From an uncultured Bacillota bacterium (GTDB taxonomy: Bacteria; Bacillota_I; Bacilli_A; RFN20; CAG-826): a stretch of 23,311 nt of DNA. Shown one piece after another: positions 1-8,090 of the stretch. Position numbers and translations under genes: made by a program. Location of the stretch: positions 1 through 23,311 of the forward strand of contig CAMORJ010000010.1 of assembly GCA_946623775.1 (NCBI GenBank), in the 5' to 3' direction. The notes below the pieces were generated by a model, which was given only the letters and a program-made list of their open reading frames with translations, had not been told where the DNA came from and made no database searches. The first letter of the stretch is position 1. Each line of letters starts with the position of its first letter.

Positions 1-643
1 CCTTCTTGCAGGACGGGGCGAAGCCGCCTTCGTCGCCGACGCCGGTCTCATAGCCGTGGGCTTTGACGACCTTCTGGAGGGCGTGGAAGATTTCGGTTCC
101 GGCGCGGAGGGCTTCACGGAAGCAAGGGAAGCCGGCCGGGATGATGAAGAATTCCTGGAAGTCGACGGTGGACTGAGCGTGGGCGCCGCCGTTGATGACG
201 TTCATGCAGGGAGTCGGAAGGACTTTGCCGTTGGTGCCGCCGATATAGCGATATAGCGGCATGTGGAGGGATTCGGCAGCGGCTCTTGCAACAGCAAGGG
301 AGACGCCGAGAAGGGCGTTGGCGCCGAGGTTGGATTTGAATGGGGTGCCATCGAGTTTGAGCATGGCGCGGTCGATGCCGAGTTGATCGGTGACCTCCAT
401 GCCTTCGACGACGGGTGCGATTTTCTCATTGACGTTGGCAACGGCTTTCAAGACGCCTTTGCCGAGGTAGCGGCCTTTGTCGCCATCCCTGAGTTCGAGG
501 GCTTCCCTCTCGCCGGTGGATGCGCCGGAAGGGACGATAGCGCGCGCTTTGATGCCGTTATCTAGGGTGACTTCGACTTCAACAGTCGGATTGCCACGGC
601 TGTCGAGGACTTCGCGGCCATGGACTTTGATGATTTTTGCCAT
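1..643 (-). CDS. eno: Enolase, N-terminal part (3' end runs off the window)
   Basis: Glycolytic enolase, converting 2-phosphoglycerate to phosphoenolpyruvate in the cytoplasm. The first 214 residues are visible. They begin MAKIIKVHGREVLDSRGNPT, the hallmark N-terminus of bacterial enolases. The mobile SGASTG loop is at residues 39-44 (S42 is the usual second-metal ligand), the NGGAHA segment is near residue 155, and DEGGFAPS is at 204-211, so E205 corresponds to the catalytic-region glutamate. Full-length enolases are about 430 residues, so about half the gene lies outside. The start is set by an AAGGAGAAACTAA Shine-Dalgarno region directly before the ATG. The gene appears monocistronic at its 5' side, with about 245 bp to the next terminator. 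Identification is very secure. Confidence 0.97.
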   Translation of the reverse strand, partial: MAKIIKVHGREVLDSRGNPTVEVEVTLDNGIKARAIVPSGASTGEREALELRDGDKGRYLGKGVLKAVANVNEKIAPVVEGMEVTDQLGIDRAMLKLDGTPFKSNLGANALLGVSLAVARAAAESLHMPLYRYIGGTNGKVLPTPCMNVINGGAHAQSTVDFQEFFIIPAGFPCFREALRAGTEIFHALQKVVKAHGYETGVGDEGGFAPSCKK

Positions 644-702
644 TTAGTTTCTCCTTAATTGGCTAACGGGAATATTCTAGACCATCTTTAGATGAATATG
701 CA
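644..702 (-). promoter_or_regulatory. Candidate eno promoter and 5' UTR
   Basis: On the minus strand a TAGAAT hexamer at 679-674 lies about 30 nt before the enolase ATG, giving a short leader that contains the Shine-Dalgarno sequence. The matching -35 at 702-697 (TGCATA, 17-nt spacer) is poor, so the call rests on the -10 and its position. The rest of the gap up to position 888 is AT-rich and holds no gene I can support. Confidence 0.4.
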
Positions 703-888
703 TAAAAATGATAAGGAACATGACGAAAAATGAATGAAAATCGCTTTGTTTTATTGAAATCGGCATAATGAAGGGGGCAAAAAGGCATCGAAAAGAGGAA
801 AAACAGCAAAAGGAACGCTTCATTTTGACGCGCACAGCAATCCTGAAACCCGATTTTGCTTTTCAATGAACCGTCGCGGAAAAAACAA

Positions 889-937
889 AGCCCGCGCCGC
901 CACCGCATTCGGCGATGGATGGCGCGGGCTTTTGCTT
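889..937 (-). terminator. Rho-independent terminator of the exported-protein operon
   Basis: Ten-bp perfect GC-rich stem, AGCCCGCGCC at 889-898 against GGCGCGGGCT at 921-930, with a 22-nt loop. On the minus strand the stem is followed by TTGTTTTTT, and on the plus strand by TTTTGCTTTTT, so it could act in both directions. It sits immediately after the stop codon of the last gene of the minus-strand operon, which is what it most likely terminates. Confidence 0.85.
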
Positions 938-938
938 T

Positions 939-1457
939 TTACGGAGCGACTTCGTAGATCGGGCGGTAGACCATGTCGCGGCATACGCCATAGAGCGACT
1001 TGTCCCAGCCTTTGAAGACATAGCCTTCCTTTGCAGGCAATTCGCCATCGTAATAGGCGTCTTTCCTATGCGAGATGGTATAGGAGGTAAGCTCCTTACC
1101 TTTATAATCGAGGAAGGTCACGCTGTATTTCGGGGCGATTGGGTTCTCGGCCATTTCGAATTGCAAGCCGACCGTCTTGCCGCGGAAGAGGATGTTGACG
1201 TAGTAAGAGCCTGCCTCCCCTAGGAAATGGAGGTATTGCTCGGGCAGCCAATCCTCGGTCACGGGGAATTCGTTGCTGGTTCTATCGGAATAATCGACGT
1301 GGAGGATGATCCCCGCCGCATCGAATTCGCCTACCTTGATGGCCGAAGTCGGCACATGGTCGAAGTAAAGCGACTTGATGTTCGCGCCGTCTTTCTGCAA
1401 GTCGGTCGCGCAGCCCGCCAAAGCAAGGGCGGAGATAAGCGGCAGGAAGCGTTTCAT
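939..1457 (-). CDS. Small lipoprotein with one InlB/Flg_new-like repeat
   Basis: Predicted surface lipoprotein of 172 residues. The N-terminus is a short basic and hydrophobic signal ending in LALAGC, with the lipidated cysteine at residue 16. The C-terminal 65 residues have the pattern of Listeria/Bacteroides-type repeats (InlB B-repeat, Flg_new): VTF.D..GKEL.SY.I ... GYVFKGWDKS ... YRPIYE. This compact beta-rich module is common in Gram-positive surface proteins. The middle (residues 20-105) is unfamiliar. The start is fixed by GGAGGTGCAAG before the ATG. The ATGA overlap with the preceding 987-residue lipoprotein gene implies translational coupling. Last gene of a four-gene exported-protein operon, followed at once by a strong terminator. 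Export and lipidation are well supported; the function is unknown. Confidence 0.85.
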   Translation of the reverse strand: MKRFLPLISALALAGCATDLQKDGANIKSLYFDHVPTSAIKVGEFDAAGIILHVDYSDRTSNEFPVTEDWLPEQYLHFLGEAGSYYVNILFRGKTVGLQFEMAENPIAPKYSVTFLDYKGKELTSYTISHRKDAYYDGELPAKEGYVFKGWDKSLYGVCRDMVYRPIYEVAP

Positions 1458-4417
1458 CTTGCACCTCCTTCGGCGTAGATGCCATAGACGTTGAAATTGG
1501 AGTGGACGTCATCGAATTTCCTATCCCAGCCGATGAACGTCTTGCCGCCCATCTTGGCGTCCCTGATTTCGGGAGACGGCTCGACGGCGCTGCCGCCCGA
1601 AGCGATCTTTTGGGAGGATATCAGGTTGTTGTTGCCGTCGAAGAAGTTGACGGTATAGGTGACCGGGGCCCTCCACAACGGCTTGAAGGTGATGGAGGTC
1701 GCGCCTACGGTCATCTGCTCGCCAGGCTGGAGGTACAATCCATTGTTGCCGAGCCATCCAAAGAAGGGCTGACCGTCTTTGCTTGGCATAGCCGGGGCTT
1801 GGTAAACCGCGCCTTGCTCCAGCATGCCGCCGCCTAGATGGATGCCTCCCGGCAGCTCGCTTGGGCCCTGCTCATATCCTTCGAAGGAGATCGCCCTGAA
1901 TTTGGAGGAGAGGAAATGGACGGTGAATGTCTTATCGGAGACCCCCACTCCCAGCCAGCGGTTGATGGAGACCTTGAACTTGAAGTCGAACATCGCAGGC
2001 GCGGAATCCTCGACCTCAAAGCAGCCAAGCTTATCGTTGAATTTCACGTAATCCTTGCCTTCGGTGATGGTCAGGTCATCGAACAGATCCAGTTTTATCG
2101 GAACGACCGCAGACGCGAAGTAAGTTTCGAAATCCCAGGAGAACACCCCGCGGTGGACATTCATCGAGTCGGTCGAGAAATATATGAGCTCCAATATCCC
2201 GAGGTCATTGATGTTGATGTAATGGCCCGATGAGAAATCAAGCTCATCCTCCTTGCTTACCCAATCGAGGAAATGCAGATTCGTGCCGAAAGCGAATATC
2301 GGGTATTTGAATGACCATGCCATAAGGTCGAGCATGATGACCCCGTCCAGGCCTATCGCGCGTATATTTATTCGGAATAGGAATCCGAATTCTATCGATA
2401 CGTATCCCATCACCGAGAAGTCGACATCGTCTCCCCAGTACATCATCGCGACGCCTTTGACCATGAAGTAAAGCCCGATGGTGAAGGCGATGTTCACCAT
2501 GAAGATCTTCTTGCAGCCCGTCGGGTAGATTATGGTCTCGAAGATGAAGCCAGCCTCCAGGCCCAGCCTCACGTATACGCCTATCGTCCAATAGCTATGG
2601 CTGTATTCGACCGAATCGCTGTAGCCTTCCGGCACCTCGAAGCCTTTATTCACTTTGCACACGATCGATTCCGAGACCTTCGTGTAGCTGATGAACAGCC
2701 TTCCTTCGATGGTCGGGGTGAAGAAGACGGAGATGCCCATCTCGATCGTGACATATGGGGTGACGGGGAAATGGAAGCCAGGGCCGGCGATGACCAATCC
2801 GTTGCCGACGTATTTCCCGGTTTTATCCCTATCGAAGCCCCTAAGGCCATCGTATTTCTTTTCGTCCGCGTTGTAATCGGGCTTGTTCTTCGGCTCGATG
2901 GCGAAAAGCTTATTGCCATTATCCAAGGTCTCGACCATAACCGCGGCATCCGGGACGTCGCCGATCGGCGCAGCGTTGGCAAGGACGTTATCGAGATTGC
3001 TCTTCTGCTCGGCGATGTCCTGATTGAGGTCGTATTTCTTCATCGCCGCGGATATGCCGATGGAGAAGGAGACCGAAGTCTCGTCGAGGGTTTTCTGGGC
3101 GACGACGTACTTCAATTTGGGGTATGGGGCCATCGAAATGGAGAAATCCATGTAGGTGGAATAGGTCTTTTTCACATAGATGCTGACCCCGCCCGTGATC
3201 CATCCGCTTCCGATCGGGCTGTCTTTGTTGGCTTCGTCGACGATCTTCCCGCTGACGGATAGATTGAAGCTGATGAAGAAACTGCTCCCCGACACCGAGA
3301 ATTCCATTCCGGCGGAGATGGACAAGCGGTCGAAGATGAGGGAGAAGGACGCATTCATGTTCCAGGCGCCCTTGGGCATCAATTGGGACATGAGCTCCTC
3401 ATCGTTCATGAGAAGATTGGGCAGCACTTCGTTTTCATAGACGTCGATGAAGCCGCCATCCTCATCCAGTTCGCGGAGCAGCTCCTCTTCCGTTGGGGCG
3501 GTGAATTCCACGCGCTCATCCTCGAGGTTCAAGGGCTCGTTCTGCTTATGGACGTCGAAGGCGTTATAGCAGACGCTGTAATCGGGGACGGTATATTGGA
3601 TGAGGTAGCCATTGGACACGGGCTCTTGGCTTAAGAAGGAGAAGAAAGTCGCGCTGGCATCGAGCGTTTCGCTGTCGCCGATGAAGAATTGGTCGCCTTC
3701 TTGCAAAGGAACGCTTTCCCGATAGACGAAGTTTCCTTCGATTTTGCTGTCTAAGGTGCCCATGTCGACGACTTTCGAATAGAGAAGGCCGAGGACTTGG
3801 CTGTTGGGGTCATAGTTCTCGACTTCAGGGCGCGACGTGGCGACGATGAGCTCATTGACGGAAGGGGACTTGTCTTCGAAGTTCAAAGGCGAGCCTTCTT
3901 CCTTGGAGTAGACGGTGAGCTCCCCTCCTCGGGTCGGCTCATCCAAAAGCAGCGCCGCTTTGGCATGAGGGGCGATCGCCCTGATCGGTTTTTTGCTATA
4001 CGGGTCGGCTATTTTGAACGCTTTCTTATTGCTGATCCCTGCCGCTTTGCGCAGCAGCGAGGCAGGAAGGACGGAGTTGTCTTCCTCCGCGAAGCCGTCT
4101 TCGATCGTGACCATCTTGGCAACGTCTTCTGCCGAAATGGCTTCGGTGGAAGGGTTGATGATATTGATGCTCTCGCCAGGCTTGGCGTCGAAGATCATCT
4201 TTTTGTCTTCGTCGAATTCGGGGTTGACGAAGCGATGGCGTTCGTCGAAATCCTCCGGCTCATCGATATGGTCGACTTGCCTGATGGTGACGTTGACGGG
4301 GTTGCCGTATTTATCGGTCAAAGAGGAACTGGCATCGGATGAGCCGCAGCCCGCCAAAAGGGAGGCCGCGATGATCGAGACCATGAATTTCGTGATTGCA
4401 GTCGATAGTTTTTTCAT
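1454..4417 (-). CDS. Large beta-rich lipoprotein with C-terminal InlB-like repeats
   Basis: Lipoprotein of 987 residues with signal sequence and lipobox LLAGC (lipidated Cys 24), then an acidic, Ser-rich linker. Residues roughly 25-340 are acidic and unassigned. Roughly 345-780 is a long tract of alternating polar and hydrophobic residues rich in Gly, Ser, Tyr and Phe (for example FSVSGSSFFISFNLSVSGK, and later GYVSIEFGFLFRINI), looking like many amphipathic beta strands. The last ~130 residues carry two Flg_new/InlB-like modules marked by PFFGW and KTFIGWDRKF. Start chosen at the ATG after GGAGGCTGGAC. It lies 10 bp after the LRR gene stop and overlaps the next lipoprotein gene by ATGA. No enzyme motif recognised. 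A cell-surface structural or binding role is inference. An outer-membrane barrel would be odd in a monoderm lineage. Confidence 0.85.
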   Translation of the reverse strand: MKKLSTAITKFMVSIIAASLLAGCGSSDASSSLTDKYGNPVNVTIRQVDHIDEPEDFDERHRFVNPEFDEDKKMIFDAKPGESINIINPSTEAISAEDVAKMVTIEDGFAEEDNSVLPASLLRKAAGISNKKAFKIADPYSKKPIRAIAPHAKAALLLDEPTRGGELTVYSKEEGSPLNFEDKSPSVNELIVATSRPEVENYDPNSQVLGLLYSKVVDMGTLDSKIEGNFVYRESVPLQEGDQFFIGDSETLDASATFFSFLSQEPVSNGYLIQYTVPDYSVCYNAFDVHKQNEPLNLEDERVEFTAPTEEELLRELDEDGGFIDVYENEVLPNLLMNDEELMSQLMPKGAWNMNASFSLIFDRLSISAGMEFSVSGSSFFISFNLSVSGKIVDEANKDSPIGSGWITGGVSIYVKKTYSTYMDFSISMAPYPKLKYVVAQKTLDETSVSFSIGISAAMKKYDLNQDIAEQKSNLDNVLANAAPIGDVPDAAVMVETLDNGNKLFAIEPKNKPDYNADEKKYDGLRGFDRDKTGKYVGNGLVIAGPGFHFPVTPYVTIEMGISVFFTPTIEGRLFISYTKVSESIVCKVNKGFEVPEGYSDSVEYSHSYWTIGVYVRLGLEAGFIFETIIYPTGCKKIFMVNIAFTIGLYFMVKGVAMMYWGDDVDFSVMGYVSIEFGFLFRINIRAIGLDGVIMLDLMAWSFKYPIFAFGTNLHFLDWVSKEDELDFSSGHYININDLGILELIYFSTDSMNVHRGVFSWDFETYFASAVVPIKLDLFDDLTITEGKDYVKFNDKLGCFEVEDSAPAMFDFKFKVSINRWLGVGVSDKTFTVHFLSSKFRAISFEGYEQGPSELPGGIHLGGGMLEQGAVYQAPAMPSKDGQPFFGWLGNNGLYLQPGEQMTVGATSITFKPLWRAPVTYTVNFFDGNNNLISSQKIASGGSAVEPSPEIRDAKMGGKTFIGWDRKFDDVHSNFNVYGIYAEGGAR

Positions 4418-4427
4418 GTCCAGCCTC

Positions 4428-6857
4428 CTATTCCGTGAATGTCACGTAGTATTCGTCGGCGAGCAAAACCGCCAATTCGTCGTAGTTTTGGCCAGTCAAT
4501 GTCTCATACTCCGCTTCGCTGCCCTGGAAGGTGACGTGATTGGCGACCGCCTTCAAAGAACCGATGTACAGGTGCTTTGTTTCCGATGACGCGGCATTGT
4601 AGGCGTCTAGAGCTTTTTGGAAGTCGGCGGAATGCTCGCTGGAATCGCTATAGGCGAAAGCATTCGCCGACAACGAAGACAATCCATCGCCATCGATGGT
4701 GAAATCGGTGTAGATGGCATGCTCGAAAACATAGCTTCCCAAATCGGTCAGGCCATTTGGCAGAATGAAGTCCCTGCGTGAGATGTTGTGATTGCTATCG
4801 ATTACTGGGTTCACAAAGCAGTCAGCGAAGGCCCAACCATCAATTTCGCAGACGTTATCGACGCCTTTCCACTCCTGCATCGGAAGGAGGTTGGGGCAAT
4901 TGGTGAAAGCGCCGCGGCTGATTGTATTTAGATGCGGGAAATGCTCGAGGCGTTTCAGCGCATGGTTGTCGCGGAAGGCATACATCTGGGTCAGGTAGTA
5001 GTACTCATTGCCGATAATTAATTCAAGTTCATCGGTGAATGCTATGCCCAGATCCTCGGTGGCATGCTCATAAAGGACGCCTGCTCCAGCACTGGACCAA
5101 ACGCATGCATAACTGCTGTATGTCGGGAACGCGTCTTGCATTCCAGTCGGGATGCCATCGGGGATAACGGTCTTTTTGAAGAAGGTTCTTGGCTCATCGA
5201 TGCCATCGTAATACATATGCTCGTGGTAATTCTTCAGCGTCGTGATCCACAAACCCTCATCTGGCAACCCTGCCTGTCGCTGCACGATTAAGTCGAACTC
5301 GTAATATTTGAAGCTGGAGTCGCTTGGCAGCCACTTGGTGTATGGCTCGGCGATGTAAGTCGCAGGATTTTCCATCGTGCCGAGTCCATTGTTGGTGAAT
5401 GTGGCCCCGGACCCATAGAACTCGCCTTGCTCCCTATGGCCCTCGGGATAGACGAGATATCCCGTGCTGTGAGAATAAATCGAACCGTCGTAAAAACAAG
5501 CATCGCCAAGTTTCAATCCCAAAGTCGACTGGTCGATATACGACTCGTCGCCCGGCATCGAAATGGAGTTGCCATTGGCAATGCCGATTTCCAGATAGGC
5601 GTTATCGAATCCGCGGTTGATGAACTTAAGCCTCAAATCGAAGTCCGAAGCGTATTCGGCATAGAGGTCGTAATCATGGAAGTCGCTCGCGGTCGCAGGA
5701 TCATATTGCTCGTCGCCGTTGACGTATCTGCGGAAGACGTAATGCTCCGAAACATTCGAAGGGGCAGGCACTTCGGGGAATCCATAGTTCGCTAGCCCGG
5801 GGTTTGGGATAAAGACCCGCGAAGACGGGGCATCCGACGAGTAAGACCCAGGGTTGACCTTGATGGTGACGCTTGGATATAAGTCCAGCGATTGTTCGAG
5901 AGGCTGCGTCAACACGCCATCGTCTGGATTGATGAAAGTGCCGCCGGATGCCTTTTTTTGGGCAGCGGTCAAAGTATATTCGCGCCAATCGAAGCCCGAA
6001 AGCTTGCCGCTTTGCAAGATAGAGTCTTTGAAGTCCTCGCCATATTCATAAGAATAAGGGACGAAGCTGTCCTTGGACGTATAGAACCTGATGATGGGGT
6101 TGACGTGGGCAACCCAGAACCCCTGAATCTGCTTGATGAGGCAGCCGCCCTTGTCGTAGAACTTGGCGATCGGGTGGATGGAGTAGATCGGCTCCGCGTC
6201 TTGGAGGGGGACAGTCAAAGTGAAGCGTTCCTTGACGATGTCCACTTCTTCTAAATCCGGCCCAGCGTCATTCACGTAGGAGAGCCCGCTATAAGTGGCT
6301 TCCACTCCTGGGGTCACGTTTTCGGTGATCGTCTCCATGACGGGGGTGAACCGATAATGCTCGCGGCATTGATAGGTAAGCGTCAAAGAGTCGACTTCAA
6401 TCGCATCGAGGTCGCTGACGAAAGAGAAATGGGTGCGGTAATAGGCGTCTTGGGACGCAACGGCTTTGGTCAAATAAGCCGATGCGCCGTAATTGCCCGC
6501 GGAATAGCCAGACTTCAAGGTAAGCTTGTCGTCGCTGGAGAACCCAGCGGATGGGGCAAACGAAACGCCGGTCGTGCCGTTGATGGGGTCGTTCAGCGTC
6601 AAAGAGCCGCCTTTGGCGAAGCAGATCTTGTTGTCGCTTGCGGTTACATTGCTCACCGTGAATCCAAAAGACGCGCCGCCGCTGGAGGTTGCCCGACCAG
6701 CGGAAATGTCCGCGGCGCGGATGGTCAAAGTGTAGATGGGGTCGGTCGCCCTTGTCGGGGCAGCGGGTTGGACGGCATTGGCGATGACAGTCATGCACAA
6801 AGCCATCGGAAGGACGGTGGCGATGCTATAGAACAAAGCCTTTTTCTTGAGCTGCAT
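4428..6857 (-). CDS. Secreted BspA-type leucine-rich repeat protein
   Basis: Secreted protein of about 809 residues. The N-terminus has KKK followed by a hydrophobic stretch and an ANA signal-peptidase I site near residue 28, so unlike its neighbours it is probably not lipidated. The first ~550 residues are a beta-rich region without a family I can name. Residues about 600-750 contain several BspA/LRR_5-like units (ISRGAFTNCPNL, IDGWAFADC, LGSYVFEHA, SLSANAFAYS), as found in Treponema, Trichomonas and gut Firmicute surface proteins. I chose ATG 6857 rather than the in-frame TTG at 6863 because GGAGG is 8 nt from the ATG and the upstream gene stops only 2 nt before it. No sortase motif or anchor is visible at the C-terminus. 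Probably acts with the lipoproteins encoded on both sides. Confidence 0.82.
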   Translation of the reverse strand: MQLKKKALFYSIATVLPMALCMTVIANAVQPAAPTRATDPIYTLTIRAADISAGRATSSGGASFGFTVSNVTASDNKICFAKGGSLTLNDPINGTTGVSFAPSAGFSSDDKLTLKSGYSAGNYGASAYLTKAVASQDAYYRTHFSFVSDLDAIEVDSLTLTYQCREHYRFTPVMETITENVTPGVEATYSGLSYVNDAGPDLEEVDIVKERFTLTVPLQDAEPIYSIHPIAKFYDKGGCLIKQIQGFWVAHVNPIIRFYTSKDSFVPYSYEYGEDFKDSILQSGKLSGFDWREYTLTAAQKKASGGTFINPDDGVLTQPLEQSLDLYPSVTIKVNPGSYSSDAPSSRVFIPNPGLANYGFPEVPAPSNVSEHYVFRRYVNGDEQYDPATASDFHDYDLYAEYASDFDLRLKFINRGFDNAYLEIGIANGNSISMPGDESYIDQSTLGLKLGDACFYDGSIYSHSTGYLVYPEGHREQGEFYGSGATFTNNGLGTMENPATYIAEPYTKWLPSDSSFKYYEFDLIVQRQAGLPDEGLWITTLKNYHEHMYYDGIDEPRTFFKKTVIPDGIPTGMQDAFPTYSSYACVWSSAGAGVLYEHATEDLGIAFTDELELIIGNEYYYLTQMYAFRDNHALKRLEHFPHLNTISRGAFTNCPNLLPMQEWKGVDNVCEIDGWAFADCFVNPVIDSNHNISRRDFILPNGLTDLGSYVFEHAIYTDFTIDGDGLSSLSANAFAYSDSSEHSADFQKALDAYNAASSETKHLYIGSLKAVANHVTFQGSEAEYETLTGQNYDELAVLLADEYYVTFTE

Positions 6858-6859
6858 GA

Positions 6860-7723
6860 TCAATCCCTCCTCTCTTTGAATCTATCAAGGGGATCTTCTT
6901 CGATTGGGAGATCCTCATATCGGAAGCGCACATGCTCCTCGTCGTTGCGGTAATCCACGTCGCCGAGGATGTTGTCGACTTTCTGGTCGATGACGAAAAC
7001 GGGAAGGTAATTCTCGTAGATGATGCGGCATATGTAACGGACATCGGTGTTTCCGGCCGAATAGGTGCGGTATATGTTGATGTAGAGGCTCCCTTCCCCG
7101 CTGGTGTAGCTATCGATTTCGGTGGGGTCATATGCTCCTTTGAGCTGGGTTTCGGCGATCTTGTCGCTTATTGAGAGAAACCTGTCCATGATGCGCGACA
7201 CACGGAAGGAAGGCTCTTGGGCGACCATCTCCTGCACGGACGACGATGTGTAATAGGTCTCGCCTTCTTCGCTGTTGTCGTAAAAGCCATGGAAGAATTC
7301 GCTCTCCGCGGAGAAATAGCCTTCCGCTTTTTGGTTGAGCCATGTGTCATTCCGCTCGTAATAATAGTAAGACCCGGGGATATAGGTCTCGTCTTCTATC
7401 AGGTAATCGGCCAGCAGATCGTTTTCGACCAAAGCGTAAAGGCTATTGACGTTATAGCCGCTTTCGAAAAAGGGGTATCCCGTTTCCTTGTTGTGGGCTT
7501 CGATTTCGCGGAGGATGCGGTAGGCTTCGTCCGGATAGATCGCCCTGCCCTTCTCCGCATCGTCCACCAATTCGTAATCATAGACGGGGTCTTCGTTATA
7601 GATGACCTGCTGATAATCGTCAGAGGACTCTCCGGGCTGCGTGCTCAAACCGCTTCCCCCTCCGCAAGAGCAGAGGATGAAAGGGAATAGCAGCAATGAC
7701 ATGTTCCCTAATTTGTGTCTCAT
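6860..7723 (-). CDS. Predicted lipoprotein, first gene of exported-protein operon
   Basis: Predicted lipoprotein of 287 residues. MRHK is followed by a hydrophobic core and FILCSC, with the likely lipidated Cys at 20 (Cys at the -2 position of the lipobox is unusual), then a Gly/Ser-rich linker. The mature part is strongly acidic and unusually Tyr-rich (PGSYYYYERND, EEGETYYTSSS). I recognise no family. The start is ATG 7723, because GGAGG lies 7 nt before it; a longer in-frame start at 7753 would put ten residues before the signal peptide and has no Shine-Dalgarno sequence. The TGA stop is 2 nt from the start of the LRR gene. It leads the operon and faces the GGDEF gene across a 367-bp divergent region. 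Confidence 0.8.
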   Translation of the reverse strand: MRHKLGNMSLLLFPFILCSCGGGSGLSTQPGESSDDYQQVIYNEDPVYDYELVDDAEKGRAIYPDEAYRILREIEAHNKETGYPFFESGYNVNSLYALVENDLLADYLIEDETYIPGSYYYYERNDTWLNQKAEGYFSAESEFFHGFYDNSEEGETYYTSSSVQEMVAQEPSFRVSRIMDRFLSISDKIAETQLKGAYDPTEIDSYTSGEGSLYINIYRTYSAGNTDVRYICRIIYENYLPVFVIDQKVDNILGDVDYRNDEEHVRFRYEDLPIEEDPLDRFKERRD

Positions 7724-8070
7724 GGGTATGCCTCCATGGAATGCTATAGGCAAAGCGCGTATTGCGATGGATACGCAAAAGCGATGGCCTTATAGGGAAA
7801 TCATACATGTTGGGTGTCACAGTTCTGCCACACATACGCACCGCGCGAAAACGCATAGGCGCCTTAGAACGCAATTGGGCGTTTTCCGACAGGATCAAAA
7901 AGTTTTTTCCTTGAGTGAGCAAAGCCGGTTTCATCCCTTGAAATTCAAGTAAAAAAGCGAGCCCGCATACGGTTCAAAAAAGGAAGTCATTTTATTTTAA
8001 AGAATTAAAATAGCAGGGACGTGGATGCGTTTTCGCGAAAAAATGGTAGAAAAATGCGGTGAGTATTTTA
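7724..8070. other. Divergent intergenic region between lipoprotein operon and GGDEF gene
   Basis: No coding sequence is supported here. It should hold promoters in both directions. On the minus strand possible -10 hexamers are TATGAT (near 7805) and TATAAG (near 7792), neither with a convincing -35. The centre is rich in runs such as GATCAAAAAGTTTTTTCC and in repeated GCGAAAAC / GTTTTCGC words, described separately as an inverted repeat. Confidence 0.5.
7844..8037. repeat. 13-bp inverted repeat in the divergent promoter region
   Basis: CGCGAAAACGCAT at 7844-7856 is the exact reverse complement of ATGCGTTTTCGCG at 8025-8037, 168 bp apart. A related GGGCGTTTTCC occurs at about 7877-7887. Paired sites in a divergent promoter region suggest binding sites of one regulator acting on both sides, though this is inference. 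Confidence 0.5.
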
Positions 8071-8079
8071 TGCTTTAAT
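8071..8079 (+). promoter_or_regulatory. Extended -10 promoter of the GGDEF gene
   Basis: TGCTTTAAT is an extended -10 (TGN plus TTTAAT) ending 11 nt before the ATG at 8091. No Shine-Dalgarno sequence is visible in the intervening AGCAGAAACA, and no clear -35 is seen. If used, the 5' UTR would be only about 4-6 nt. Confidence 0.45.
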
Positions 8080-8090
8080 TAGCAGAAACA

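Noticed and set aside
663..908. 81-codon minus-strand reading frame between eno and the operon terminator
   Set aside because: It starts inside the terminator hairpin, has no ribosome site, and runs into the eno promoter; composition looks non-coding.
2597..3262. 221-codon plus-strand reading frame
   Set aside because: It lies wholly antisense inside the 987-residue lipoprotein gene, which has lipobox, ribosome site and operon context; a codon-bias shadow.
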